DNA of 64,000 nt from positions 186,001 through 250,000 of the forward strand of contig JAEPMA010000003.1 of assembly GCA_017644185.1 (NCBI GenBank). The letters are read 5' to 3'. The stretch's first letter is position 1; every line of letters starts with the position of its first letter. Source of the DNA: Rhodospirillales bacterium (lineage in GTDB: Bacteria > Pseudomonadota > Alphaproteobacteria > Rhodospirillales > Casp-alpha2). The position numbers and the translations under genes are program-made. The notes below the pieces were generated by a model. It searched no databases. It was given only the letters and a program-made list of their open reading frames with translations, and was not told where the DNA came from. Shown here in pieces: positions 18,301-27,319 of this stretch.

Positions 18301-19527
18301 CTATCCCGTGGCGCTGATCGCGCCGTCAGCCACCTGAAAGAATTCGGCCCTGTTTCTCATCCCCGAGAACAACTCTTCATCCGTTCCCGTCAGCCACGCC
18401 TGCGCCTTCAATCCCTCGATCAAATCGAACAGCGCCCGGCGGCGATCCTGGTCCAGGTGCGCCACCACTTCATCCAATAAAAGCACCGGGCACGCGTCAC
18501 GCTCGACCGCCTGCATCCGCGCGTGCGCCAGCACGAGGGCGATCAACAATGCCTTCTGCTCGCCGGTCGAACACATCGCCGCCTCGCGCTTCTTGACCCC
18601 GTGCCGGACGTCGAGATCGGTCCTGTGCGGGCCCGACCAGGTCCGGCCGTCGTCGGCGTCGCGGCGCCGGTCGGCCGCCAGCTGTGCGCGCAGATGGTCT
18701 TCGGCGGCCAGCGACGGCATGTCGTCGAGCCACGCTTCCGGCCCCCCGACAAGGGCCAGTTCGCAGCCCGGAAACGGGCCTGCGCCGGCTTCGATAAACG
18801 CCGCCAGACGGCCCACCATGTCGCGCCGGGCCCAGGCCACGGCCATGCCCTTTTCGGCCATCGTCGCCTCCAGCGCGTCCAACCAGGTCGCATCCGCGCC
18901 CACCCCCCGGTCGGAAAGAAGACGGGCGCGCTCGCGCATCGCCTGCTCATACGCACTGACCCGGCCCGCATGCGCCGGATCGGCCGCATAAACGAGACGG
19001 TCGAGGAAACGGCGCCTGGCCCCCGGCCCGTCGATAAAAAGCCCGTCCATTTGCGGCGTCAGCCAGACTACCGCGATGTGTTCCGCCAATACCGCCTGCG
19101 ATTTCTCCGTTTCCCCGTCGACCCGGACCACCCGGCGCTCGCGCACCCCGGTCGGTTCGGGATCCAAACCGGTCCCCAGATTGACCGGCCCGTCGGGGCT
19201 CGAGATTTCCGCCGCCACGGCCCACGTGCGGCTTTCGGACACCCCATCCGTCCCGGCGTCCGTGCGCGTGACGTCTGCGAGCTTGGCGCGCCTGAGGCCG
19301 CGTCCCGGCGCCAGGAACGAGACGGCTTCGAGGATGTTGGTCTTCCCCGCCCCGTTGGCGCCCGCGAGCACGACGCTGCGTCCCTCAAGCTCGAGCCGGG
19401 CGTACGCATAGTTTCTGAAGTCGGTCAGCGTGAGGCGGGTGACCGCGGTCCGGCCCCGGGCGGCAACGTCTTCCGCCGGCGAAAGGCCGGCATCCACGTC
19501 TCGGGAGATCGCCGCGATACCTGTCAA
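18301..19527 (-). CDS. recF: DNA replication and repair protein RecF
   Basis: A 408-residue SMC-like ATPase that loads RecA at gaps with RecO and RecR. Walker A is GANGAGKTN (about residues 56-64), the N-terminal signature is LTLTDFRNYAYARLEL, and a Walker B-like VLLLDEVVAHLD with a following D-loop is seen near residue 345. ABC-signature material (STGEQKALLIALVLAH) precedes it. The annotated start is a TTG at 19527, which gives about 28 residues before the usual RecF beginning; a GTG at 19497 is an alternative. The gene follows dnaN after 25 bp, which is typical replication-operon order. No defect is visible. Confidence 0.95.
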   Translation of the reverse strand: MTGIAAISRDVDAGLSPAEDVAARGRTAVTRLTLTDFRNYAYARLELEGRSVVLAGANGAGKTNILEAVSFLAPGRGLRRAKLADVTRTDAGTDGVSESRTWAVAAEISSPDGPVNLGTGLDPEPTGVRERRVVRVDGETEKSQAVLAEHIAVVWLTPQMDGLFIDGPGARRRFLDRLVYAADPAHAGRVSAYEQAMRERARLLSDRGVGADATWLDALEATMAEKGMAVAWARRDMVGRLAAFIEAGAGPFPGCELALVGGPEAWLDDMPSLAAEDHLRAQLAADRRRDADDGRTWSGPHRTDLDVRHGVKKREAAMCSTGEQKALLIALVLAHARMQAVERDACPVLLLDEVVAHLDQDRRRALFDLIEGLKAQAWLTGTDEELFSGMRNRAEFFQVADGAISATG

Positions 19528-19552
19528 ACTTATCCGCCTGTCCCGCTGCTCA

Positions 19553-20668
19553 TCACACCCGCATCGGCATCAGCACATAAAGTGTGCCGGCTTCTTCCGA
19601 ACCGCGGATGATGGTTGGCGATGCCGCGTCGGCGAGATGGAAGATCGCCGTGTCGCTGTCGATCTGGCGCGCGATATCCAGCAAATAGCCGGAGTTGAAG
19701 CCGATCTCGAGCGCATCGAGCCCGTAACTGACTTCGATCTCTTCCTGGGCGGTGCCGTTTTCGGGGCTGGACGCGGAAAGCGACAACGTGTCGCCGGAAA
19801 GCGCCAGCTTCACGGCGCGCGACTTTTCCGACGAGATCGCCGATACGCGGTCGACCGCATCCGACAAAGCCTTCCTGTCGACCGTCATTTCCTTGTCGTT
19901 GCCGACCGGGATCACGCGCTGGTAATCGGGGAACGTCCCGTCGATCAGCTTCGACGTCAGCACCGCGTCGTCGAACGAGAACTTGATCTTGGCTTCAGAG
20001 AGCGAGATTTCGACATCGTCGCCGGTTTCATCGATCAGCTTGCGGATCTCACCGACGGTTTTTCTGGGGACGATCACGCCCGGCATGCCGGCGGCGCCGT
20101 CCGGCAACGGCAGCTCGACGCTGGCGAGCCGGTGGCCGTCGGTCGACACCGCGCGCAGCACGTTGGTGCCGTCACGGTCGAAGACGTGAAGATAGATGCC
20201 GTTCAGATAATAGCGCGTTTCCTCGGTCGAGATCGCGAAGCGCGTGCGGTCGATCAGTTCGCGCAAGTCGCCGGCCGCCAACTTGAACGTGTGTGCGTAC
20301 TCACCGCCCGTCATGACCGGGAAATCCTCGGTCGGCAGGCACGAAAGGGTGAAGCGCGAACGCCCGGCGCGGATCGTCAGCTTGCCGTCGCCCGGCGCTT
20401 CCAGTTCGATCTGCGCCCCGTCCGGCAGCTTTCTCACGATTTCGAAGAACGTGAGCGCGGGCGCCGTCGTCGTGCCGGGGGTGGCGATTTCGGCGGCCAC
20501 GTTCTCGACGATGTCGAGATCCATATCGGTGGCGTTCAAAGACAGGCTCTCGCCGTCGGCTTCGATCTTCACATTGGACAGGATCGGAATGGTGTTGCGC
20601 CGTTCGACGACACTTTGCACATGCCCCAAAGAGCGAAGAAGATTTGTCCGTTCAATCGTCAGTTTCAT
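19553..20668 (-). CDS. dnaN: DNA polymerase III beta sliding clamp
   Basis: A 371-residue clamp starting MKLTIERTNLLRSLGHVQSVVERRNTIPIL, which is the standard opening. It has three repeats of the clamp fold. The second and third repeats contain ESLSLNATDMDLDI-like strands, LIDGTFPDYQRVIP near residue 240 and the C-terminal GTLYVLMPMRV. The clamp encircles DNA and tethers polymerase III and repair proteins. ATG 20668 was preferred over an upstream TTG because it gives the canonical start. A gap of about 300 bp separates it from dnaA and may hold its own promoter. Confidence 0.97.
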   Translation of the reverse strand: MKLTIERTNLLRSLGHVQSVVERRNTIPILSNVKIEADGESLSLNATDMDLDIVENVAAEIATPGTTTAPALTFFEIVRKLPDGAQIELEAPGDGKLTIRAGRSRFTLSCLPTEDFPVMTGGEYAHTFKLAAGDLRELIDRTRFAISTEETRYYLNGIYLHVFDRDGTNVLRAVSTDGHRLASVELPLPDGAAGMPGVIVPRKTVGEIRKLIDETGDDVEISLSEAKIKFSFDDAVLTSKLIDGTFPDYQRVIPVGNDKEMTVDRKALSDAVDRVSAISSEKSRAVKLALSGDTLSLSASSPENGTAQEEIEVSYGLDALEIGFNSGYLLDIARQIDSDTAIFHLADAASPTIIRGSEEAGTLYVLMPMRV

Positions 20669-20974
20669 ACCCAAAGACCCACTTTACCTGCCCACATTAC
20701 CGGTCCGATGCGGCGCCCCCGGATAGCCTGAAGGCGCCCCTCGTCATCAAATTTCAACGCCCTGGAAATACCGGGAGAAATCCCGCGAAAACGGCCCGAA
20801 ACCCTTTTAAAACCATGGATTTTCCGAGCACCAAAAGGCGTCCGCAAGTATAGCAGACGCACCACGCGACCCAAGACTTTTCCGGCCCCGGACGGGCCGC
20901 GGAGACGTCCTGAATCCACCTTTTAAATCAATGATTTGAAACCCGGCACCCGGCCGCCCTGAAGGCGCGGCGGA
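20669..20974. other. dnaA-dnaN intergenic region with a degenerate direct repeat
   Basis: No gene is seen. CCTTTTAAAACCATGGATTT (20803) and CCTTTTAAATCAATGATTT (20919) are related copies 116 bp apart, each with an internal near-palindrome (AAATCAATGATTT in the second). They could be regulator sites for dnaN expression. No consensus DnaA box was found. Confidence 0.35.
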
Positions 20975-22402
20975 TCAGCCTTCGAGCATACGGCGCAAAA
21001 GCTCGATATCTTCGGCGAATCCGGGGTCCAAGGACTTCAGTTCCTCGACCTTCCTGACGGCGTGCATCACTGTCGTGTGGTCGCGTCCGCCGAATTTTCG
21101 GCCGATCTCGGGCAATGAGCGGGCGGTCAGCTGTTTCGCCAGATACATCGCCACCTGGCGCGGCCGGGCGACCGAGCGCGCACGCCGCGCCGAATGCATG
21201 TCGGAGATGCGTATATTGAAGTGGTTGGCGACCTGCTTCTGGATTTCCTCGATCGTCACGCGGCGGTCGTTGGCCCTCAAAAGATCGTGCAGGACTTCCT
21301 GGGTTGCCTCGATGGTGATGTCACGGCCGATCAGCTGCGCGTGGGCCACGACCCTGTTCAGGCCGCCCTCGAGCTCGCGCACGTTGGAGGTGATCTTGTG
21401 GGCCAGGAATTCCATCACTTTGGGGGGCACGTCGGCGCGGATCTGCGCCGCCTTGGACTGCAGAATACCGAGCCTGAGCTCATACGTCGTCGCGTGAATA
21501 TCGGCGACAAGACCGCAGTTGAGGCGCGAGATCAGGCGCTCCTCCATCCCCACCAGGTCGGACGGCGATTTATCGGCCGAGATCACGATCTGCTTGCCCT
21601 GGTCCACCAAGGCGTTGAAGGTGTGGAAGAATTCTTCCTGGGTCGATTCCTTCCCGGCGATGAACTGGACGTCGTCGATCATCAAGACGTCGACGGAGCG
21701 GAACTGGTTCTTGAAGTCCATCGTCGTGCTTTCGCGGATCGCCTGCACGAAGCGGTGCATGAACTTTTCCGCCGAAAGATAGATCACCGTGCGTTCCGGG
21801 TCCGTCTGGCGGATGTGCCAGGCGATGGCGTGCATCAGGTGGGTCTTGCCCAGCCCGACGCCCCCGTAGAGAAACAGGGGATTGAACGGCACCCGGTCGG
21901 CTTCGGCGACGCGCCTCGCGGCCGCATAGGCGAACTCGTTCGGTTTGCCGACGACGAAATTGTCGAACACGAAACGCGGGTCGAGCGCGGCACTGAGCCC
22001 GGGACGGGCGCCCGGCAGCTCACCCTGGCTCTCGCCGGCGGCAGGTGTCTGGCGGCGGATACCCTCGCGCGGATTGGTCGGCGTGCGGTCGGAGCGGACG
22101 GAGACCTCGATCGAGGCCACTTCGGGGGCTTCGGCCTGCCACAATGTCGCGATGCGTTCGGCGTAGTGGGCGACGACCCAGTCCCGCATGAAGCGCGTCG
22201 GCACCGTCACATGAACCACACCGTCACTCACGGTGCGGATTTTCATCGGTTTGATCCAGCTCTGGAACGCGGCCTCGCCGATCTCGTCACGGAGTTGCGC
22301 GTTTACGGTGTTCCACTGCGCGAGGATGACATCCTTAACGGCATCCTGCGGATCATCCTCTGTGGCGTTCGAAGTGGCGTCAAAAGACGTCGCGTCGATC
22401 AT
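20975..22402 (-). CDS. dnaA: Chromosomal replication initiator DnaA
   Basis: A 475-residue initiator from ATG 22402, preceded by AAGGGGGG; an open frame to 22489 adds residues unlike the family. Domain I (about 20-95) precedes a short linker. Domain III is an AAA+ module with Walker A GGVGLGKTHLMHA and Walker B VLMIDDVQFIAGKESTQEEFFHTFNAL. The sensor region includes ISRLNCGLVADI. Domain IV is the DNA-binding part with the DnaA signature (GGRDHTTVMHAVRKVEEL) near the C-terminus. DnaA melts the origin and also acts as a transcription factor. Order and strand with dnaN, recF and gyrB are normal for the class. No clear cluster of DnaA boxes was seen beside it, so the origin is not placed here. 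Confidence 0.97.
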   Translation of the reverse strand: MIDATSFDATSNATEDDPQDAVKDVILAQWNTVNAQLRDEIGEAAFQSWIKPMKIRTVSDGVVHVTVPTRFMRDWVVAHYAERIATLWQAEAPEVASIEVSVRSDRTPTNPREGIRRQTPAAGESQGELPGARPGLSAALDPRFVFDNFVVGKPNEFAYAAARRVAEADRVPFNPLFLYGGVGLGKTHLMHAIAWHIRQTDPERTVIYLSAEKFMHRFVQAIRESTTMDFKNQFRSVDVLMIDDVQFIAGKESTQEEFFHTFNALVDQGKQIVISADKSPSDLVGMEERLISRLNCGLVADIHATTYELRLGILQSKAAQIRADVPPKVMEFLAHKITSNVRELEGGLNRVVAHAQLIGRDITIEATQEVLHDLLRANDRRVTIEEIQKQVANHFNIRISDMHSARRARSVARPRQVAMYLAKQLTARSLPEIGRKFGGRDHTTVMHAVRKVEELKSLDPGFAEDIELLRRMLEG

Positions 22403-23073
22403 GCGTCGGTAGCCCCCCTTGGACAGGCGATTCTTTACGTAAACCCCGACAGAAAAACCGGGGCGCTTATAAGGTCCAGACGACGTCATAAGGAAAGGCT
22501 TCGGAACGGCTCCCGAAACGGCAACAGGACATCGCCGTTCGGTTCTTCATGACCCCGGTCCGGGCTTCCCCCAAAGAGCCGCCGACCGGTTTCCGGCGGA
22601 AACATGATGCCGACGTCATCAACGTGGCAAATGTTACGCGCCTGCCCCCTTCTTAATTCCTTCTCAACAAACGTCTCGACAAATTAAAAAACAAATCTTG
22701 GTCTTACATGCCCCGGTCAAATAAGAGGGGCCGCGTGCTCAATAAAAGCATCACTAAAATTTAACGATAATTGTAGAATTACGACCCTGTCGATTTTGTA
22801 TATTCAGGCTGAATTCGCTGCCGCGTTCGACGGGGTTCGATGGTGCCTGCGTTCCCCTTTCCTGTTCGCCTCGACTGGTTCGGATATTACATGACCGGAC
22901 GTCGCTGACAACATGATCGAAAGGGGAACAGGGCAAATAAACTGAAATAAAAAACTTGACTCTGCGTACCTGCTTGAAAGGGCGTCATTTTTGCCGAACC
23001 CCATGGTGAGCGCGGGTTTCAGCGCCTTCAAAGGTGCAGCGCGGAAGCGTTTTCCCGCCGTCGTTCAGACGCG
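22403..23073. other. dnaA-rpsT intergenic region, no gene or DnaA-box cluster seen
   Basis: About 670 bp with no credible gene. The part from about 22650 to 22800 is AT-rich and probably contains the dnaA promoter. I searched by eye for TTATCCACA-like DnaA boxes on both strands and found no good match, so an origin is not claimed. Confidence 0.4.
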
Positions 23074-23103
23074 AAAAAGCCGCAAGCGGGAAAGCTTGCG
23101 GCT
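23074..23103 (-). terminator. rpsT terminator
   Basis: On the minus strand, AGCCGCAAGC and GCTTGCGGCT form a 10-bp stem with a short loop, followed directly by a T-run (AAAAA on the plus strand at 23074-23078). It lies 36 bp beyond the rpsT stop codon and is a textbook Rho-independent terminator. Confidence 0.85.
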
Positions 23104-23138
23104 AATCAATAGCTTGTCGGAATTTCCGAAAGGAGGGC

Positions 23139-23405
23139 TTAAGCAGCCATCCCTTTAATGCGGTGCGAAAGACGCGACAGCTTGCGCGACACGGCGTTTG
23201 CATCCATCACGTTCTTCTGGGCGCCACGGGCGAGGAGCGGCTGGGCGGCCTGCAGGGCGGCCTGGGCCGATGCCTTGTCGCCGCTGGCGATCGCTTCTTC
23301 GACTTTGCGGACGGCCGAGCGAATGGTGCTCACGCGCGAACGGTTGACTTCCGTGCGGCGTGCCGTCTGGCGAATACGTTTCTTTGCGGTGGCGCTGTTA
23401 GCCAT
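23139..23405 (-). CDS. rpsT: 30S ribosomal protein S20
   Basis: An 88-residue basic protein starting [17 protein letters not shown], the standard S20 opening, with the conserved helical pattern [11 protein letters not shown] and the C-terminal [19 protein letters not shown]20 binds 16S rRNA early in 30S assembly. It sits upstream of dnaA on the same strand, as in many alphaproteobacteria, and ends in a clear terminator. Length and composition are normal. Confidence 0.97.
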   Translation of the reverse strand: MANSATAKKRIRQTARRTEVNRSRVSTIRSAVRKVEEAIASGDKASAQAALQAAQPLLARGAQKNVMDANAVSRKLSRLSHRIKGMAA

Positions 23406-23521
23406 CTCTAAACCTCTTCAATCCGAATCCGTTCCACACGGGATTCCCATGGGACCGCGAGCTTATATAGACCCCAGACCCCGCCGTCAAGCGGGGGAAG
23501 GGAATTCATTTCCAGCCTTTT

Positions 23522-23902
23522 TCAATCGGAATTCGGGCTCACCGAAAACGCGATCACCGTGCCCCCATCCCCATCCGCCTCGATGGTGAGTTTGAGCCGT
23601 TCGCGTTCCCGCTCATAAAGCCCGTCGCCGGTTTTCGCCCAGCCCAGTTGCGGCAGAACGTCCTGATAGAACCTCAGGACTTTCGCCGGTTCGACATTGC
23701 CGCGCGCCTCCGCTTCGGCGATCCGCCCGCCGGCGCTGTCGAAGGTGACCGCGGCGTTCTCGTTTTCGCTCAACCCCTCCATGAGTGGGAGATCCTCGAT
23801 CACGGAAACGAACCTGTCCGCCGCCATCACACCCGGATGGGCCGGCACGAGAAACAGAAGACTGAGGATAAGCGCGCGTAACATATTATATGTGTCTAAC
23901 AT
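23522..23902 (-). CDS. Small secreted protein of unknown function
   Basis: A 126-residue protein whose ATG (23902) overlaps the mutM stop as TGATG, so the two are translationally coupled. Residues about 7-27 form a signal peptide (ALILSLLFLVPAHPGVMAAD). The mature part has DLPLMEGLSENENAAVTFDSAGGRIAEAEARG and VLRFYQDVLPQLGWAKTGDGLYERERERLKLTIE. This resembles small alphaproteobacterial periplasmic proteins with a soluble fold in which a monomer amphipathic helix precedes a GW...Y.R strand. I do not know its function. A longer frame upstream lies within mutM and is not credible. Confidence 0.72.
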   Translation of the reverse strand: MLDTYNMLRALILSLLFLVPAHPGVMAADRFVSVIEDLPLMEGLSENENAAVTFDSAGGRIAEAEARGNVEPAKVLRFYQDVLPQLGWAKTGDGLYERERERLKLTIEADGDGGTVIAFSVSPNSD

Positions 23903-24732
23903 CAGCGCTGGCATTTCGCACAATAAAATGTCGATCGCCCACCCTGGACGAAATGCCGGATGGTCTGACCGCACCCCTCGTTCGAACAGATTTCACCCCC
24001 CCGCCCATATACTTTGAAACTGTGCTGGAAGTAACCAAGCTCGCCCGATGTCTGGCGGTGATCCCTGAGCGAGGAGCCCCCTGCATTAATGGCGTCGTTC
24101 AGCACGTCGCGGATGGCGGCCGCCAGTTTATCGGCCCTGCCCCCCTTAACTGTGCGCGCCGTCCGCTTCGGCGAAATCCCGGCCCGGTAGAGCGCTTCGG
24201 AGGCATAAATATTCCCCACCCCCGAAACGACGCGCTGATCCAGGATCGCCACCTTGATGGCCGAGCGCTTGTCGCCCAGGTTTTCCGCCAGCGTTTTGCC
24301 GTCGAACGCGTTCGAAAGGGGTTCCGGCCCCAAAGACGCCAAAAGCTTATGGGTGGTTAACTGATCTTCCGGAAACAGATCCAATATGCCGAACCGCCGG
24401 GGATCGTTGTAGCGGATAACGACCCCCTTATCCGTCACCAGTTCCAGATGATCGTGCGGCTCAAGTTCGGGAACGTCGTCATTATATATTCGATACCGTC
24501 CCGACATCCCCAGATGCGAGAGCATCACCAACCCGCCGTCCAGCCTTATTAATAAGTACTTCGCCCTGCGGTCCACGCTGATCACCCTCTTTCCGGTGAT
24601 GTCGTCTGCGAAGTTCATGGGGAGCGGGAACCTGAGATCGGGGCGGAACGCGGTGGCTTTTCGGATCACGCGTCCCTCCAGCGCCGGCTGCAGACCGCGG
24701 CGGACCGTCTCGACTTCGGGCAATTCGGGCAT
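23902..24732 (-). CDS. mutM: Formamidopyrimidine-DNA glycosylase
   Basis: A 276-residue bifunctional glycosylase/AP lyase that removes 8-oxoguanine and formamidopyrimidines. After Met it begins PELPEVETVRRGL, with catalytic Pro2 and Glu3; a lysine beta-strand (KRVISVDRRAKYLL) and the H2TH region (GVGNIYASEALYRAGI) follow. The C-terminal zinc finger is complete (CSNEGC, then YCAKC). The frame remains open far upstream to 25929, but that part is antisense to ubiE and ubiB and is not coding; ATG 24732 is fixed by the invariant N-terminus. It is divergent from ubiE with 81 bp between the starts. Confidence 0.96.
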   Translation of the reverse strand: MPELPEVETVRRGLQPALEGRVIRKATAFRPDLRFPLPMNFADDITGKRVISVDRRAKYLLIRLDGGLVMLSHLGMSGRYRIYNDDVPELEPHDHLELVTDKGVVIRYNDPRRFGILDLFPEDQLTTHKLLASLGPEPLSNAFDGKTLAENLGDKRSAIKVAILDQRVVSGVGNIYASEALYRAGISPKRTARTVKGGRADKLAAAIRDVLNDAINAGGSSLRDHRQTSGELGYFQHSFKVYGRGGEICSNEGCGQTIRHFVQGGRSTFYCAKCQR

Positions 24733-24813
24733 GAAATTCGTCCTCGGCAAAAAGCGACCGGATATGCGTCCTGAACGTAGCGTCTCCGGGCGCGTTCGGC
24801 TATTGTCCTGTCC

Positions 24814-25578
24814 ATGGCCGAACAAAAACAACAGAATCAAAGTGCCGAAACCGTCTCTTTCGGCTTCAAGGACGTGCTTCCCGGCGAAAAGACCGAGATG
24901 GTGCACGGCGTCTTCGCGTCCGTCGCGTCGAAATACGACCTGATGAACGATCTGATGAGCCTCGGGATTCACCGGCTCTGGAAGAATGCGATGCTGGACT
25001 GGCTGAATCCGCAGCCAAACCAGACCCTGGTCGACGTTGGCGGCGGTACGGGCGATATCACATTTAAATGGCTGGAGCGCGGCGGCGGGCCCTCTCAAGT
25101 GGTCGACTATTCCCCCGAAATGATCACCGTCGGCCGCGACCGGGCGCTGGATAAGGGGATTCTCGACGGCATCACGTGGACGGTGGGCAACGCCGAACAG
25201 CTTCCCCTCGAAGACAGCTCGGTCGATGTCTACGCCTCGGCCTTCTGCCTTAGGAATGTCGCCAGGCTCGATAACGCGCTTTCCGAAGCCAAACGCGTGC
25301 TTAAACCCGGTGGCCGCTTCATGTGTCTCGAATTCTCGCACCTGATCGTACCCGCGCTCGAAGACGCCTACGACGCGTGGTCGTTTAAGGTGTTGCCGGC
25401 TTTGGGAGAGCGGGTTGCGGCGGACCGGGAGTCCTATATTTATCTCGCCGAGAGCATCCGCCGGTTCCCCGATCAGGAAACGTACGCCCGCATGATCGCC
25501 GACGCCGGCCTGGAACAGATCAAGGTGCGCAATCTGTCCGCCGGGATCGCGGCACTTCATTCCGCCTGGCGTCTCTGA
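24814..25578 (+). CDS. ubiE: Ubiquinone/menaquinone methyltransferase UbiE
   Basis: A 254-residue SAM-dependent C-methyltransferase for demethylubiquinone/demethylmenaquinone. Recognisable features are FGFKDV-like opening segments, the family signature YDLMNDLMSLGIHRLWK, motif I VDVGGGTGDITFKWLERGG, the post-motif GNAEQLPLEDSSVDVYASAFCLRNV, and the late SYIYLAESIRRFPDQETYARMIADAGL. It is followed after 9 bp by ubiB, so the two ubiquinone genes form an operon. Nothing is unusual. Confidence 0.96.
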   Translation: MAEQKQQNQSAETVSFGFKDVLPGEKTEMVHGVFASVASKYDLMNDLMSLGIHRLWKNAMLDWLNPQPNQTLVDVGGGTGDITFKWLERGGGPSQVVDYSPEMITVGRDRALDKGILDGITWTVGNAEQLPLEDSSVDVYASAFCLRNVARLDNALSEAKRVLKPGGRFMCLEFSHLIVPALEDAYDAWSFKVLPALGERVAADRESYIYLAESIRRFPDQETYARMIADAGLEQIKVRNLSAGIAALHSAWRL

Positions 25579-25587
25579 GGATTTCGC

Positions 25588-27135
25588 ATGCTGCGCTCTC
25601 TCAAGCACATCCGGCGTCTTCTTTCGCTTGCCCGCCTTCTGGCCAGGCACGACGCATTGTTCGCGCTCGAACTGGCGGGGGTCTCGCCCGCCCTTCTGAA
25701 ATTCGCCGCCGTCGGGGTCAGCGCCGATAAAACCGGCCGTCCCGGTGAGCGGCTGGCCCGCGCGCTCAACGAGGCCGGTCCCAGCTTCATTAAACTGGGC
25801 CAGGCCCTCTCGACCCGCTCCGATCTGCTTGGCGAGCAGTTGACCGACGATTTGTCCTCTCTTCAGGACGACCTGCCCCCGTTCCCCGCATTCGCGGCCC
25901 GCGCCGCCATCGAGGAAGAATTGGGCCAACCGGTCGAAGACTTGTTTCTATCGTTTGATGATGAGGCCGTCGCCGCCGCTTCCATCGCACAAGTCCATTT
26001 CGCGCAGACGTTCGACGGCCGCGAGGTGGCGGTCAAAATTCTCCGTCCGGGGGTGGAAGATGCCTTCCACCGGGATGTCGATCTATTCCGCTGGCTTGCC
26101 GAGATGGCGGAGCGTACCCAACCCCAGCTTCGCCGCCTGAAACCGGTCGCGTCGATCGAAACCCTCGCGGATACCGTCGAGCTTGAGATGGATCTCAGGT
26201 TCGAAGCCGCGGCAGCAGCGGAATTGCGCGAGAATTTCGCGGGCGATCCGGATTTCCTGGTCCCCGAAGTGGACTGGCAGTTGACCGCCCGCCGCGTATT
26301 GGTGACGGAAAGACTGACGGGCGGGATTCCCCTTGATGACCGGGATGCGATTGTGGATGCCGGGTTGGATCCCGTCGACATGCTGACCAAGGCCGCGGCG
26401 GCCTCATTCAGACAGGTGTTCCGCGACGGCTTCTTCCACGCCGACACACATCCGGGGAATATGTTCGCGATGCCGGACGGGCGGGTCGCGGTTGTCGATT
26501 TCGGGATCATGGGCCGGCTGGACCTGCAAACCCGCCGCACCATCGCCGAGATGCTGGTGTCGTTTCTAAACCGCGATTACCGCCGCGCCGCCGAGATCCA
26601 CTTCGAAGCGGGATGGGTGCCGCGCGACCGCTCCGTCGACAGCTTCACCCAGGCTTGCCGCTCCATCGCCGAACCCATTCTCGACAAACCCCAGAACGAG
26701 ATTTCCATCGCCAGACTTCTGTCTCAGCTGTTCCAGATCACCGAAACCTTCAGGATGGAGACCCAGCCCCAGCTTCTTCTGTTACAGAAGACCATGCTGG
26801 TCGCCGAAGGAACCGCCCGGAAACTCGCCCCCGAAGCCAACATGTGGTTTCTAATCCGCCCGCTGATCGAGGAATGGATTTACGACAACCTGGGACCGGA
26901 AGCGAAGGTCCGGGATGCCATCGAGAATCTGCAGGACGCGCTTCAAAGACTGCCCGAAATGGTCGAGAGCGTCGAAAAAGGGTCCCGTATGATGGCGGAG
27001 GGGAACTTCAAACTGCACCCCGACACGATCCGCGCCTTAAGGGGCGACGACGGCCCGCGCAAACGCCAAAGCGTCGGTTTGTGGCTGGCGGCGGGGGCGC
27101 TGTTCATCGTCTTCATGGCGGTGCTGTTCGACTGA
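25588..27135 (+). CDS. ubiB: Ubiquinone biosynthesis kinase-like protein UbiB
   Basis: A 515-residue ABC1/ADCK-type atypical kinase, needed for the hydroxylation steps of ubiquinone synthesis. It contains the diagnostic KxGQ motif (FIKLGQALSTRSDLL, near residue 72), an Ala-rich nucleotide loop (AAASIAQVH), the VAVKIL lysine strand, HADTHPGNMF in place of the usual catalytic loop, and VVDFGIMGRL. The C-terminus is one hydrophobic anchor (LWLAAGALFIVFMAVLF). Length is normal. It is the second gene of the ubiE operon and is followed by an intergenic repeat. Confidence 0.95.
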   Translation: MLRSLKHIRRLLSLARLLARHDALFALELAGVSPALLKFAAVGVSADKTGRPGERLARALNEAGPSFIKLGQALSTRSDLLGEQLTDDLSSLQDDLPPFPAFAARAAIEEELGQPVEDLFLSFDDEAVAAASIAQVHFAQTFDGREVAVKILRPGVEDAFHRDVDLFRWLAEMAERTQPQLRRLKPVASIETLADTVELEMDLRFEAAAAAELRENFAGDPDFLVPEVDWQLTARRVLVTERLTGGIPLDDRDAIVDAGLDPVDMLTKAAAASFRQVFRDGFFHADTHPGNMFAMPDGRVAVVDFGIMGRLDLQTRRTIAEMLVSFLNRDYRRAAEIHFEAGWVPRDRSVDSFTQACRSIAEPILDKPQNEISIARLLSQLFQITETFRMETQPQLLLLQKTMLVAEGTARKLAPEANMWFLIRPLIEEWIYDNLGPEAKVRDAIENLQDALQRLPEMVESVEKGSRMMAEGNFKLHPDTIRALRGDDGPRKRQSVGLWLAAGALFIVFMAVLFD

Positions 27136-27146
27136 GGCTTCAATTC

Positions 27147-27310
27147 GTCATCCCGGACGCGGGTTTCCGCCGAGCGACAGCGAGGACAGGAAAGCCAGCG
27201 ATCCGGGACCCATCGCGAAAATACGCCGAGCCCGTCCATGGGTCGCGGGTCTCAAGGATCGCCACCGGACGCGAGACGCGTCAGGGCGATGCCTAGCGCC
27301 CGGGATGACG
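27147..27310. repeat. Dispersed palindromic repeat (GTCATCCCGGACGC type)
   Basis: The unit between ubiB and the next gene starts with GTCATCCCGGACGC and ends with CCGGGATGACG, so its ends pair. It contains GATCCGGGACCCAT internally. Close relatives lie at 53896-54034 and, cut by the window edge, at 63934. It may act as a bidirectional terminator between the convergent genes. Confidence 0.7.
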
Positions 27311-27319
27311 GGTTGAAAA

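Noticed and set aside
22403-23138. Possible replication origin next to dnaA
   Set aside because: AT-rich in part, but no cluster of DnaA boxes was found on either strand, and in several alphaproteobacteria the origin is elsewhere.
24733-25929. Long minus-strand frame extending mutM to 675 residues
   Set aside because: It is antisense to ubiE and ubiB, and MutM must begin with PELPE after Met, which fixes the start at 24732.
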